Positions 46,301 to 55,509 of a stretch of 64,000 nucleotides of DNA are shown in pieces. The DNA is taken from assembly GCF_018739865.1 (NCBI RefSeq), contig NZ_JADOER010000004.1, positions 751,067 through 815,066 of the forward strand, written 5' to 3'. Position 1 is the first letter of the stretch. Every line of letters starts with the position of its first letter. The notes below the pieces were generated by a model. That model was not told where the DNA came from. It saw nothing but the letters and a program-made list of their open reading frames with translations, and searched no databases. Source of the DNA: Leptothoe kymatousa TAU-MAC 1615 (lineage in GTDB: Bacteria; Cyanobacteriota; Cyanobacteriia; Phormidesmidales; Phormidesmidaceae). A program made the position numbers and the translations under genes.

Positions 46301-47371
46301 TCAACTTAAGAAGGGTTGGATATTGTTTGCCAGTTGGCGGCTGGCTTGGTCATGGGTGATCAACTCTATTTGACTGGCTCCGACGGCGCCTAGGCCTAAA
46401 TCAGCGGCCCGACGGATTTGACTTTGCTGCCAAATCGAACCGTGGGATACCTCTGGGGTGGTGCCCAGTTTGCGCAAAATGGCAATGCCTACCGCGTCAA
46501 TGGCAATGCGGTCCGTGCTGGCTAAAATCACCCCGGCTTGTACTTTTTGTCCTTGTTCGGGGCCACCGTTTACAAAGGCATCGACGCCATCGATCAAAAT
46601 CAGGGCGGGGCGATAGGCTGCATTCACTTCGGCAATCATCAGCCGTTGGTTGGCCGAGCGGTGTAACTCTCGCATATAGTCGTGGCCATCTCCTGGGACA
46701 TGGCGAGCCACCATGCCAATGGTGTTTTTGAGCGACAGGGTAAAATGTCCGCCAAAACGGTGGGTTTTGAGACAGCAGACGTTGATAATGGCGTCGGCAT
46801 CAAGTACGGGACGTGCGATCGCAAAGCCTTGGGACCAGTTAGTGCCAGCCGCTGGAAAATATTGCCAACTATCACGGCTAAGCTCATCGAATACGAGCGT
46901 TTTGAACCCATACCGCTGGGCGAGGCTAAAAACTTGCTTGCGTTCCATGGCGCTGCGGGTATTCTCCATGCCAGAGCGGTCGCCAACCGTAATTGTGCTG
47001 GCCCCATCCTGCTGCAGTTCCTGCACCAGAGTTTCTAACACAACGGGGGCGGTGGCGGCTGGGGCCGGGTCGCCAGTGTTGTAGTTGGGTTTAATAAAAA
47101 CATGTTTGCCCCTAAAGCTCGGTGTCTGCAACAGCTGCATCGCTTGACGGATGCCGGTGGCTCGATCGGTGGTTTTCACCAGCACCACCCGGTGGGGATT
47201 TAGCCCTGTTGCCGTCAATTGGGGGGCTGGCTCTGGAGATAATGCCGCTGCTGGGCTGGCCGCCGACAGTTGCGCTCCAGCCCCTTTTACCACGGCAGGC
47301 AGGGTGCCCGCGACTGTTAACAGGCTCAGATATTTGAGTAAACCACGGCGTGATGGGCGTTGGATTGACAT
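46301..47371 (-). CDS. DUF362 domain protein with Tat-type signal
   Basis: 356 residues from MSIQRPSRRGLLKYLSLLT; the twin Arg before a hydrophobic stretch suggests Tat export. An ATG at 47398 would add nine residues. The body is DUF362: VFIKPNYNTGDPAPA, TVGDRSGMENT, CLKTHRFGGHFTLSLKNTIG and the late AIDAVGIAILRKLG. Members are sometimes iron-sulfur proteins, but no ferredoxin-type cysteine cluster is visible here. Function unknown. Confidence 0.87.
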   Translation of the reverse strand: MSIQRPSRRGLLKYLSLLTVAGTLPAVVKGAGAQLSAASPAAALSPEPAPQLTATGLNPHRVVLVKTTDRATGIRQAMQLLQTPSFRGKHVFIKPNYNTGDPAPAATAPVVLETLVQELQQDGASTITVGDRSGMENTRSAMERKQVFSLAQRYGFKTLVFDELSRDSWQYFPAAGTNWSQGFAIARPVLDADAIINVCCLKTHRFGGHFTLSLKNTIGMVARHVPGDGHDYMRELHRSANQRLMIAEVNAAYRPALILIDGVDAFVNGGPEQGQKVQAGVILASTDRIAIDAVGIAILRKLGTTPEVSHGSIWQQSQIRRAADLGLGAVGASQIELITHDQASRQLANNIQPFLS

Positions 47372-47498
47372 GGCAGCAACACTATCGAACAGGCCCATTG
47401 TGCTTGGTGCATATGAGAATTACCTGAGGCCAATGTGTAACATTAGAAAGTGTCTGCGCTGATTTGTAGTACGAAGCAAGGCTCAGCCGTACCCAAAC

Positions 47499-48158
47499 TT
47501 AACGCTGAAAGGACAAAATCTCATGGGCTAGATTCGCCATATCCTTAAATAGATGGTGGGCCCCAGCCTGGGTCAGGCTATGGGCTTTCATAAGTTCGGC
47601 ATAGCCAAACACGGTCATGCCTGCGGCCACAGCACCCTGCACGCCTAGGGGGCTGTCTTCGATCACTAAACACTGCTTGGGGGGCACATTTCCCATGTTG
47701 GCCGCCGCGTGTAAATAAATGTCTGGGGATGGCTTCCCCCGCCGCACATCGGAGGTGCTAAATATATTGCCTGCAAATGTGCTCAACAAGTTTGTTTTCC
47801 CTAGCGTGATGCGCATTTTCTCGTGGGAGCCACTGGAGGCCACACAAAAAGGCGCTGATATCTCGGCTAAGGCTTTTTCTATGCCCCTAACGGCAACAAC
47901 ATCTTGGGCAAGCGCAGCGGTGATCTCAGTTTTGTAGAGGGTTTCTAAATTGTTGGGCGGCTCCTTCCCCAGAATATCGGCGATAATTTCCATGCACTGG
48001 GTCGAGGAATGTCCGACAAAGGTATCAAACATATCGTCTTGGCTAAAGGATAGACCACACTCCCGCTGCAAGATGCTGGCGAAGACCTGATTGGCCAGTC
48101 GTTCACTATCCACCAGCACGCCGTCACAATCAAAGATAATCAGTTTAAATCCATTCAT
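47499..48158 (-). CDS. HAD-superfamily phosphatase/phosphoglucomutase-like
   Basis: 219 residues. Motif I is IIFDCDGVLVDSE (Asp9 nucleophile, Asp11 acid/base), motif II CVASSGSHEKM (Ser), motif III Lys in RRGKPSPDIYLHAA, and motif IV LVIEDSPLGVQGAVAAGMTV with its acidic pair. The alpha-helical cap is of the beta-phosphoglucomutase class. Substrate unknown. It might hydrolyse a sugar phosphate or similar small metabolite. Confidence 0.92.
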   Translation of the reverse strand: MNGFKLIIFDCDGVLVDSERLANQVFASILQRECGLSFSQDDMFDTFVGHSSTQCMEIIADILGKEPPNNLETLYKTEITAALAQDVVAVRGIEKALAEISAPFCVASSGSHEKMRITLGKTNLLSTFAGNIFSTSDVRRGKPSPDIYLHAAANMGNVPPKQCLVIEDSPLGVQGAVAAGMTVFGYAELMKAHSLTQAGAHHLFKDMANLAHEILSFQR

Positions 48159-48387
48159 AATGAGTTAATCAGCCTATTACGTAGGTTTCCGACTCCCTTG
48201 GTTAAATTGTACGGACCCCTCAGTAAATTTGTGCAGGTCGTATCTGGAATATGCAGCCCCACCCCCGTAGACAAACACATCAGAGTTATTGGTCTTTGGA
48301 ACACTCTATGCCTGTGGTGCTGAGAGCTGTCACCTGATGTGTTCTTTGGGCCACTAACGCCGCTGCTATTGCCTTAAGGAGCCTACT

Positions 48388-49467
48388 ATGCCACAAATTA
48401 CACTGTCTGGGCGCATTCGTGACTTTCAAGATAGCCATGCTGACTTTGAGCATGTGATTGCCGCTGAAAAAAATATTGTTCAGCCCGTCTTGGGAACGGA
48501 TCAAAAGCCCGTTTATAAAGGCGGCGAAGGGAAAACCACATCTAACCAAGAGAACTTTAATCAGTGGTTTCGCGACATTGATTCGGTGAACCAGGGTAAA
48601 CGATTTGACATTGTTCTAAACGACGATAACGAAGACGGTGTCTTTACCTATGACAATTCTAAGTTTTTCCCGATTGATGGGGAGCTATTTGGCAACCAGG
48701 GGCGTAAACATAATTATCACTTTACCTACGAGGTCCATTCTGAGTTTACCTATCAGGGGCATGAGACCTTTACGTTTTCCGGAGATGACGATCTGTGGGT
48801 CTTTATTGATGGCAAACTCGTGATTGACTTGGGGGGCGTTCATGGGTCGCTCACCGACACCATTAATCTCAAGCTAGACGAGGGAAAAAACCAGCTCACT
48901 AAGTCTTTAGATGCTGGTGAAACTCTGGTGTTAGAAAAGGGTAAAAATTATTCATTCGATCTGTTTTTTGCGGAGCGTCACACGGTAGAGTCCCATTTTC
49001 GTATCGACACCTCTTTATTGCTCAAGCCGGCGCCCGTTGTTTGTCTGAAGTCTTCTGATCCTAAGGCCACGGAACCGGTGAAAGGAGAGCTTTGTACAGA
49101 TACTGGCAAGCTGTTGATCTGTACAGCAGAGCCGGTGATGGAGCCGACGGTTGTCTGCTACACGGTGGGTGGTACGGCCAAAGAAGGGGAAGATTATCAG
49201 GCCATTGAGCGCAGTGTTACGTTGCTAAAGGGTGAGAAAGAAGCTTGTATTGATATCACGCCGTTGGCAGATGCTGTTGACTGCGAAGAGGATGAAACCG
49301 TGATTGTCACTCTGCAGCCCGGTGACAACTATGATATTGGTGACTGTAACGTCGCTAAGGTGACCATTTCAGAGGCAGAGCCCGCACCTAAGGGGCCCAA
49401 TTATTTAGTGATATGTTTGGGCCTGGTGTTTGTTGCTATCTGTGGTGCCTGGCTCTGCTTGCATTAG
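48388..49467 (+). CDS. Fibro-slime + Calx-beta protein with C-terminal anchor
   Basis: 359 residues. The N-terminal half (about 1-210) matches the fibro-slime/PA14-like domain known from Dictyostelium prespore and bacterial surface proteins: FTYDNSKFFPIDGELFGNQG, HFTYEVHSEFTY, FTFSGDDDLWVFIDGKLVID and LFFAERHTVESHF. A Calx-beta-like part follows (about 215-325, TVGGTAKEGEDYQAIERSVT). One C-terminal membrane span (about 338-357) ends the protein. There is no signal peptide. It begins directly with the domain after GGAG. Role unknown. Confidence 0.83.
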   Translation: MPQITLSGRIRDFQDSHADFEHVIAAEKNIVQPVLGTDQKPVYKGGEGKTTSNQENFNQWFRDIDSVNQGKRFDIVLNDDNEDGVFTYDNSKFFPIDGELFGNQGRKHNYHFTYEVHSEFTYQGHETFTFSGDDDLWVFIDGKLVIDLGGVHGSLTDTINLKLDEGKNQLTKSLDAGETLVLEKGKNYSFDLFFAERHTVESHFRIDTSLLLKPAPVVCLKSSDPKATEPVKGELCTDTGKLLICTAEPVMEPTVVCYTVGGTAKEGEDYQAIERSVTLLKGEKEACIDITPLADAVDCEEDETVIVTLQPGDNYDIGDCNVAKVTISEAEPAPKGPNYLVICLGLVFVAICGAWLCLH

Positions 49468-49934
49468 TCCGCGAGCTGTTCAAAGATGAGATAGGGGCTC
49501 TGGGCCATGCCTAGGGCCTTGTAGGTTGTTTGGGCTCTGGCATTATCCTGTTCAACGTAGAGGCGAAGCCCGCACACCTCAGGGCTATGGTTGGTGGCCA
49601 GGTGTTGGATAAACGCATACATGCGGCGATAGATGCCACGGCGGCGGTAGTTGGGACGCACGTAGACACTTTGTAACCACCAGAAGAGACCGTTGCGCCA
49701 ATCGCTCCATTCGAAGGTAATCATTAAACAGGCGACCACCTGGGTTTCGGTTGTTGCGACGATGTAAAAGCCCCGATCTGGGTGGCGTAATAAGGCGGTT
49801 ACCCCGGCCAAGATGGTTTCGGTGGCCAGCTTTTTTTGTTCTGTTTCCCATGCCATGGCTTGGTTAAAGTCGGCGATTGTGGCTGCGTCTTCGGCCACAG
49901 CCTGGCGGATGGTAACTAAACTAGTTTCAGACAT
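49464..49934 (-). CDS. GNAT-family N-acetyltransferase
   Basis: 156 residues from the ATG at 49934, with AGGA about 9 nt upstream (a frame to 49985 would add 17 residues). The acetyl-CoA loop is VRPNYRRRGIYRRMYAFI, followed by LRLYVEQDNARAQTTYKALG. Early residues TIRQAVAEDAATIADFNQAM fit GNAT motif C. It overlaps the fibro-slime gene by 4 nt, tail to tail. Substrate unknown. Confidence 0.87.
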   Translation of the reverse strand: MSETSLVTIRQAVAEDAATIADFNQAMAWETEQKKLATETILAGVTALLRHPDRGFYIVATTETQVVACLMITFEWSDWRNGLFWWLQSVYVRPNYRRRGIYRRMYAFIQHLATNHSPEVCGLRLYVEQDNARAQTTYKALGMAQSPYLIFEQLAD

Positions 49935-50063
49935 CGTAGATTTTCCTATCGGGGATGATGATCGGTTTTTTCGGGTAAGGCTCAACGGTTAAGTAAACAG
50001 AGGCAGGACAAGCTGGAAAGCCCTGTCCTGTTACCTTAATTGTGATGAGTGTTTACCCCCCCT

Positions 50064-51134
50064 ATGGTGTCCGATTTTCTTCAGAAAACGTTTTTGGATA
50101 ATACCGTTGCCGCCTACGGGCATGCGCTGCTATATATCGCCATCGGTATTGCGATCGCACACCTGCTCAAACGCATCATTCTCCGTCGCCTAAAGCGCTG
50201 GGCCAAGCGCACCACCACCAGTTTGGACGATCAGCTCGTACGGCTCATCGAGCGACCCATCCTGTGGCTGCTCTATCTCGGGTTTTGCTACATCAGTTTG
50301 CAAAACCTCACCCTGTCCAAGACGATTTCCCAACTGGTGACCGTTTTGGGCGTAATCTTTGCCGCATTGTTGTTAGTTCAGCTCGTGGGCTCTGTTGCCG
50401 AATATAGCCTGCGCATCTATGGCTTTATCCATCGCGATCAGCCCAATATGCGCCAAAGCCTCAATGCCCTGATTCCAGCGGTACGGGTGTTCCTCTGGGC
50501 CATTGGCATTGTTTTCGTGTTAGACAACCTGGGGTTTGATATTTCGGCGGTGGTTACCGGCTTAGGCATTGGCGGTGTGGCCATCGCATTGGCCTCCCAG
50601 GGAATTTTGCAAGATCTATTTAGCTACTTTTCCATCCTGCTAGATCGACCCTTTGAAATTGGTGATTTCATCATTGTCGGTGACATGGCCGGTACCGTAG
50701 TCCAGGTGGGTATTAAAACCACCCGCCTAAAAAGCATTGATGGAGAACAGCTGATTTTAGCCAATACCGATCTCACCGCCTCCCGCATTCAAAACTTTCA
50801 GCGCATGGTGCAGCGACGTGTTTTATTTACCCTAGGGGTGGCCTATGAGACCGATAGGGCTCACTTAGAAAACATCCCCACCATGGTTCGTGAGGTGATT
50901 GAAGCCACGGCCAACGTTGTTTTTGACCGGGCGCATTTTGCCACCTTTGGTAAATTTAGCCTAGATTTTGAAGTGGTTTATTTAGTGGAAACCAATGACT
51001 ATCTGATGTATCGCGATGTTCAGCATCAGATCAACCTGGCGATTAAACAGCGATTTGACCAGGCTGGCATTGAGTTTGCCTATCCCACCCAGGTAATATT
51101 TTTGAACTCAGTTGGGGCTACACCACTAAGCTAA
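50064..51134 (+). CDS. Small-conductance mechanosensitive channel (MscS) family
   Basis: 356 residues from the ATG at 50064 (GTG at 50049 is possible). There are N-terminal spans, then the TM3/pore segment with VVTGLGIGGVAIALASQGIL, which is the MscS-type packing region, and the beta domain FEIGDFIIVGDMAGTVVQVG. The C-terminal part fits the cytoplasmic cage. It would release solutes on hypo-osmotic shock. Convergent with the DOMON-like gene, overlapping 17 nt. Confidence 0.93.
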   Translation: MVSDFLQKTFLDNTVAAYGHALLYIAIGIAIAHLLKRIILRRLKRWAKRTTTSLDDQLVRLIERPILWLLYLGFCYISLQNLTLSKTISQLVTVLGVIFAALLLVQLVGSVAEYSLRIYGFIHRDQPNMRQSLNALIPAVRVFLWAIGIVFVLDNLGFDISAVVTGLGIGGVAIALASQGILQDLFSYFSILLDRPFEIGDFIIVGDMAGTVVQVGIKTTRLKSIDGEQLILANTDLTASRIQNFQRMVQRRVLFTLGVAYETDRAHLENIPTMVREVIEATANVVFDRAHFATFGKFSLDFEVVYLVETNDYLMYRDVQHQINLAIKQRFDQAGIEFAYPTQVIFLNSVGATPLS

Positions 51135-51642
51135 AGCTATCCCGCCGATGGAAATCCGGTTCGTTGCCGGGGTGGGCGAGGGCCCAATGGGAAATATCCT
51201 TGGTTTTGAGAACGGTGCCCACCCCCAGTTCTAGGGGCTGTTCCAGGGCAATCCAATTTTCCGTGGGCAGTTCCACCGTGAGGTAGTAGCCCTTGGTGAT
51301 CGGTTGCCAGGTGCAGTGCACCTGTTCACAGGCCGGTTCTGGGGTCATGGCCTGGCGATAATCATCAAAGCAATAGACGTTCCAATCACCATTGGGGGCG
51401 GCGTTCACTTCCCAATAGCGCGGTGATTCAGGTAGTCCGATAAAAAATTCGAAGCAGGTGTTTTCCCACAACTGGTCGCGGCGGGTGGGTTCTGTGTCGG
51501 TGCTGGCTGGAATTTCAAGATCGTCTATGGCTCCGGTGATGGTGTATTCGACCACCAAAGACGACTGGGAGCGGACAACGCGGCCAGAAATGACGACGTC
51601 GGAAACCGTTTCAAAGGGTGTGAGGGAAAAGGGGATAGCCAT
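51118..51642 (-). CDS. DOMON-like domain protein
   Basis: 174 residues, a single all-beta domain: LVVEYTITGAIDDLEIPA, RRDQLWENTCFEFFIGLPES, YWEVNAAPNGDWNVYCFDDY. The pattern resembles carbohydrate/heme-binding DOMON and cellulose-binding-like proteins found as stand-alone genes in cyanobacteria. No signal peptide. Ligand and function unknown. It may share a transcript with the kinase-like gene 149 nt upstream. Confidence 0.82.
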   Translation of the reverse strand: MAIPFSLTPFETVSDVVISGRVVRSQSSLVVEYTITGAIDDLEIPASTDTEPTRRDQLWENTCFEFFIGLPESPRYWEVNAAPNGDWNVYCFDDYRQAMTPEPACEQVHCTWQPITKGYYLTVELPTENWIALEQPLELGVGTVLKTKDISHWALAHPGNEPDFHRRDSFSLVV

Positions 51643-51791
51643 AGATGCTGGTTCTGGAAAAATGTAAGGAATGTGAAAAATCTCTCAGGGCTCTGCTGAG
51701 CCACCCCTGGGTCAACCGTTTAGGCATTCCTAACCGATATAGTCGATTGACGGGGTGAACCGAGTAGAACCTTAGGTCCTGTTTATTCTTT

Positions 51792-52943
51792 CTATGCGGC
51801 ACGGTGAGCCTCAGAACAATACTTAGACTTTAATTGACTAATTATTGTTTGAATCGTTTGTTTTTGCTGACAAATGCTTTCGGCTAGCTGAAACTGTACC
51901 AAAGCCCGTTGCAGATTGTGCTGGGGTCGCTGGGTTTTGAAGTAAATATCCCCGGCCAGATGATCGCTAAAAAAACGTAGGCCCAGCTCAAAGGCGATCA
52001 GCCAAATCGCGTCATAAATGTAGTCATATTCAACGGGGGTTAGAAAGTCACTGGCGCGGGAGAGATAGCCTTGCAGCACCGCCGCGCAAAGGTCCACATC
52101 AAAGGTCACAGCTTGCCAATTGGCGGTTTCTTCCCCCAGGGGGTTACAGCTAGAACGTAAGCAGTCGCCAATGTCGTAGTGCACCAGCCCCGGCTTGACC
52201 GTATCCAAATCAATTAGGCTCACTGCCCGGTCGGTGGTCGTATCGATCAAAATGTTGTTGATCTTGGGGTCGCCGTGGATGGAGCGCAGGGGCAAATGAC
52301 CGTCGGCCTTTGCCTGTTCTAGAACCGTGAGTTGTTCCCGGTGGGTGGCAATCAGTTTGCAGCAGCGATGTTCTTCTAGGGAAAATGTGTCTGTTTGGGC
52401 CAGCACACGGTCGTAGCCTTGGAGATAGTTGGGGGTAATGTGAAACTCAGGCAGGGTGTCGGCTAGGCCATTGGTCGATAGGTCGCTCAATAGGCTATGG
52501 AAACAGCCGAGGCCGTAGCCCACTTCCGTGGCATGCTCGCGACTTTGAATCGTATTAAAGGTGGTGGTGTTTTCCACAAAGCTCAAACAGCGCCACACAT
52601 GGCCTTGGCTGTCTTGCCAGTGGTGTTGGCTGTGGGCTGTATTTAAGACGGTGGGCACTTCCCAGCGATGGGGTAAGGGGGTGTTTTTTAGTTTTTGTTG
52701 CACATGGCTGACAAACCGACAGAGGTTGTCCATGACCAGATGGGGCTGGGGAAACACCTCGGTATTGATGCGCTGGAGCACGAAGAGACGGTCTGCCTTT
52801 ACCAGGTAGGTGTCGTTAATGTTGCCATCGCCGAGGGGCCGAATATCCTGGATTGCCCCATCCCCGAGAAACGTTTGGGCAATGTGGGTGAGGGTATCCA
52901 GCCTGTGGGGACTGTCTGGGGACAATGCGCTCTCGGAGACCAT
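51792..52943 (-). CDS. Aminoglycoside phosphotransferase-fold kinase, NahK-like
   Basis: 383 residues. Brenner motif LRSIHGDPKINNILID and the DFG-equivalent LIDLDTVKPGLVHYDIGDCL, which closely follow the N-acetylhexosamine 1-kinase (NahK) pattern (DTK.NN, IDLDTVMPGL). The N-terminal ATP region is HRLDTLTHIAQTFLGDGAIQ then DGNINDTYLV. Probably phosphorylates a sugar or amino sugar; the substrate is inference from motif similarity only. Start at 52943. Confidence 0.84.
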   Translation of the reverse strand: MVSESALSPDSPHRLDTLTHIAQTFLGDGAIQDIRPLGDGNINDTYLVKADRLFVLQRINTEVFPQPHLVMDNLCRFVSHVQQKLKNTPLPHRWEVPTVLNTAHSQHHWQDSQGHVWRCLSFVENTTTFNTIQSREHATEVGYGLGCFHSLLSDLSTNGLADTLPEFHITPNYLQGYDRVLAQTDTFSLEEHRCCKLIATHREQLTVLEQAKADGHLPLRSIHGDPKINNILIDTTTDRAVSLIDLDTVKPGLVHYDIGDCLRSSCNPLGEETANWQAVTFDVDLCAAVLQGYLSRASDFLTPVEYDYIYDAIWLIAFELGLRFFSDHLAGDIYFKTQRPQHNLQRALVQFQLAESICQQKQTIQTIISQLKSKYCSEAHRAA

Positions 52944-53155
52944 GGCGGAAGTCTTACAAAACTTTGGCTAATCATACTTTCACCACTGGTCAAAAGGAAC
53001 CCGGAGCGGCCATAAAAAGCTTCTATCAATGGTGTTAGAAGCTTTGATGTTTGTAACCCTGGGGCTAATGGAATGCGGAAGTTGGAATTCGGCAGTCGGA
53101 AAGGGAGGGGGCCGAACTCCAATGGTTTCCTGCTCCTGTCAATGCCTTTGGGGCT

Positions 53156-53929
53156 TTAAATAATCAAGACGGTGCCTAGGGCGATCGCAACCACAGCCCC
53201 AATCAGCGTATTGATGATGTTCACCACATCGTGGGTGAGGCCGGGCAGCTTGTCCTCAAGGGTGGCCCCAATCAAACTTTCGGCGGTGGTGGCCACAAGG
53301 GCGGCGATGGCGCAGATCACAATACCCACCCCAGGCATAAAGCCCAGACCCCAGGCGGACACCGCCAAAATTAGCGAACCCACCACCCCGGCCAGGGTGC
53401 CCTCCAGGCTCACGGCACCTTCTGTGCCCCGAGGCACCGGCTGCAGGGTGGTAATCAAAAAGGTGCGGCGACCGTAGGCCTTGCCAATTTCCGTGGCCGT
53501 CGTATCCGATAGCTTAGTGCTGAGGCTGGCCACAAAGCCTAGAACCAGCAGCGACGTTAGCTGCTCCACCGACAGACCCGCCCAGGTGGCCGAGGTCATC
53601 CCCACTATCCAGGTCAGCAGGGCGCATATCGCCGCCGTTAGGGCCGCCCCCCACACGTTGCCGGGGCCCCGCACACCGCCCCGTTCCTCGGCGATGCCCG
53701 CCGCTTCCTTTTCGGCAAAGCCCACTTTGGTGACCGCAGACCCCACACCGAAATAGATCAAGATCACCCCATAGGCCTGCCAGCCTAAACAGCCCCAGAC
53801 AATCACCCCTAACACCCAGGCATGGAGGTAGCCCATGGGGGTGAGTAGTTTCTTGGGGCTGGCGAAGGCCAGACCGACCAGAATTGTATTTAGGCCAAGG
53901 GCCATCAACCAAGGATTTTGCATGGGCAT
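53156..53929 (-). CDS. DUF92/TIGR00297 membrane protein, VTE6-like phytyl-phosphate kinase
   Basis: 257 residues with about 6-7 membrane spans. Family motifs: HAWVLGVIVWGCLGWQAYGV, GFAEKEAAGIAEERGGVRGP, FVASLSTKLSDTTATEIGKA, FLITTLQPVPRGTEGAVSLE. Plant VTE6 and its Synechocystis relative phosphorylate phytyl phosphate to phytyl diphosphate, recycling chlorophyll phytol for tocopherol. The tocopherol genes are 30 kb away in this window, so it would complement them. An ATG at 53923 is an alternative start. The VTE6 call is based on family resemblance. Confidence 0.85.
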   Translation of the reverse strand: MPMQNPWLMALGLNTILVGLAFASPKKLLTPMGYLHAWVLGVIVWGCLGWQAYGVILIYFGVGSAVTKVGFAEKEAAGIAEERGGVRGPGNVWGAALTAAICALLTWIVGMTSATWAGLSVEQLTSLLVLGFVASLSTKLSDTTATEIGKAYGRRTFLITTLQPVPRGTEGAVSLEGTLAGVVGSLILAVSAWGLGFMPGVGIVICAIAALVATTAESLIGATLEDKLPGLTHDVVNIINTLIGAVVAIALGTVLII

Positions 53930-53972
53930 AGAGTTGTAGCGATACGACCGCCAGACCGCCTACGACGAATAT

Positions 53973-55334
53973 CTAGGACGACATCGTGGTGGGTTCTGGC
54001 AAAGGGGTATTCACCAATTTGTACACCAAAAACAGCATTAATACTGTCATGTAGGCGGTCAATGCGGTCCATAGCAAATAGCTACTTTGCCAATAGGTGG
54101 CCAGCAGGGCCAGGGGAATAAAACCGAGGCCGAACCCCAAAATGGCCCCATTGCGCAGCACCGCCCCTTCCTTCAGCCCGATGAAATACCCTTCCAACAT
54201 AAAGGCCACCGAGGTAATGCTCAGCAGGGGCACCAGCCAGGTGGCATCGCTGCCCATGGCCGCGCTCACCTCGGTGTGGCTGGTGAGTAGGGAAAAGGTG
54301 GTGCCTGGGAAGAACACGGCGGTGAGGGCAAAGCCGAGGGAAATGATCAGGCTGGTGACAATGGCGGTTTTGAGCACGGGCAAACATTGGTCGGTTTGGC
54401 CCTTGCCCTTAAAGTTGCCAATTAGGGTTTGGGCCGTCATGCCCACCCCCTGCACCGTGAACTGGCTGAGCAAAGCAATTTGCAATAGCAGGCCATTTTC
54501 CGCCAGGGAGGCGGTGCCAAAGGTGGCGCTGAGGTTGGTGAAGATGGAATAGGCGGAAATTAGGGCTACGAACCGCACCAGAATATTGCCCTTAAGAATC
54601 AGGGTAGAGGTGAGGGCCTGGCGATCTGGCACCTGGGCCATGGCTTTACCCAAAACCCTCCAGTCAATGGTTAGGGCCACGGCCACCAGCCCCACTAATA
54701 GCCCCAGATATTGGCTTATGGCGGTGGCGATGCCGGCCCCCGTACTTTCCCAACCCCAGCGGTTGATCATCACGTAGTCCAGCAGCACGTTGGAGCCGTT
54801 GACCATGAGGGAAATCAGAAATACGATGCCATTTTTCTCCCGTCCCAGAAACCAGCCAATCAGTACAAAATTGAGCAACACGGCGGGGGCACCCCAAATG
54901 CGGGCATTAAAGTAGGCCAGACCAGCCTGCTCGGTTTCCGGTGTCCCAGACAGCAGGGTAAACCCTAGGGTGTGGATGGGATATTGCAATAGCAGAATGA
55001 CGGCTGCGATCGCAAGCGCCACCACCCCGCACCGCAGTATGGCCGTTACCATGCCCACGGCGTCATCTTCACCCACGGCATTGGCCGTTAGGGTATTGGT
55101 GCTATTCCGCAGAAACTTGAGGATGCGGTAGAGATAATCGAAGAGAATACTCCCCAAAATCACCCCGGCCAGATAGTGAATATCCGATAGATGCCCTAGA
55201 AAAGCCGTATCGCACAGACCCGCCAATGGCACCATCATGTTGGAAAACATGCCCACGGCGGAGAGTCGATAAAACCGGGGTAAAAACTGTTTGTACGTTG
55301 CCGGAATAGCGGAGACCATAAATCTAATCGGCAC
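53973..55334 (-). CDS. MATE-family efflux transporter (copy 1)
   Basis: 453 residues with 12 membrane spans; polyspecific drug/metabolite:cation antiport. MVPLAGLCDTAFLGHLSDIH in the first bundle, YFNARIWGAPAVLLNFVLIG between spans 5 and 6, and NGSNVLLDYVMINRWGWEST are MATE/DinF-subgroup features. It is about three-quarters identical to the next gene, a tandem duplicate. A start at 55319 (MVSAIPATY) would align exactly with the paralogue. It faces the DUF92 gene 43 nt downstream on the same strand. Confidence 0.92.
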   Translation of the reverse strand: MPIRFMVSAIPATYKQFLPRFYRLSAVGMFSNMMVPLAGLCDTAFLGHLSDIHYLAGVILGSILFDYLYRILKFLRNSTNTLTANAVGEDDAVGMVTAILRCGVVALAIAAVILLLQYPIHTLGFTLLSGTPETEQAGLAYFNARIWGAPAVLLNFVLIGWFLGREKNGIVFLISLMVNGSNVLLDYVMINRWGWESTGAGIATAISQYLGLLVGLVAVALTIDWRVLGKAMAQVPDRQALTSTLILKGNILVRFVALISAYSIFTNLSATFGTASLAENGLLLQIALLSQFTVQGVGMTAQTLIGNFKGKGQTDQCLPVLKTAIVTSLIISLGFALTAVFFPGTTFSLLTSHTEVSAAMGSDATWLVPLLSITSVAFMLEGYFIGLKEGAVLRNGAILGFGLGFIPLALLATYWQSSYLLWTALTAYMTVLMLFLVYKLVNTPLPEPTTMSS

Positions 55335-55509
55335 CCGATGCCGTCCATCCCCTAGTCGGATAGGAGCGATTTCAAGGGCCGTGGGGTAACGATAAGTAAC
55401 GACTGATTAAGAGACGTTAACCGATGAACGTTAACCTTTCGTTAAACTCCAGTTAAACCGCTGCTGGCGCATGGGCACTGCTGGCCAATGGGCGAAAACA
55501 TGGCCGGCC

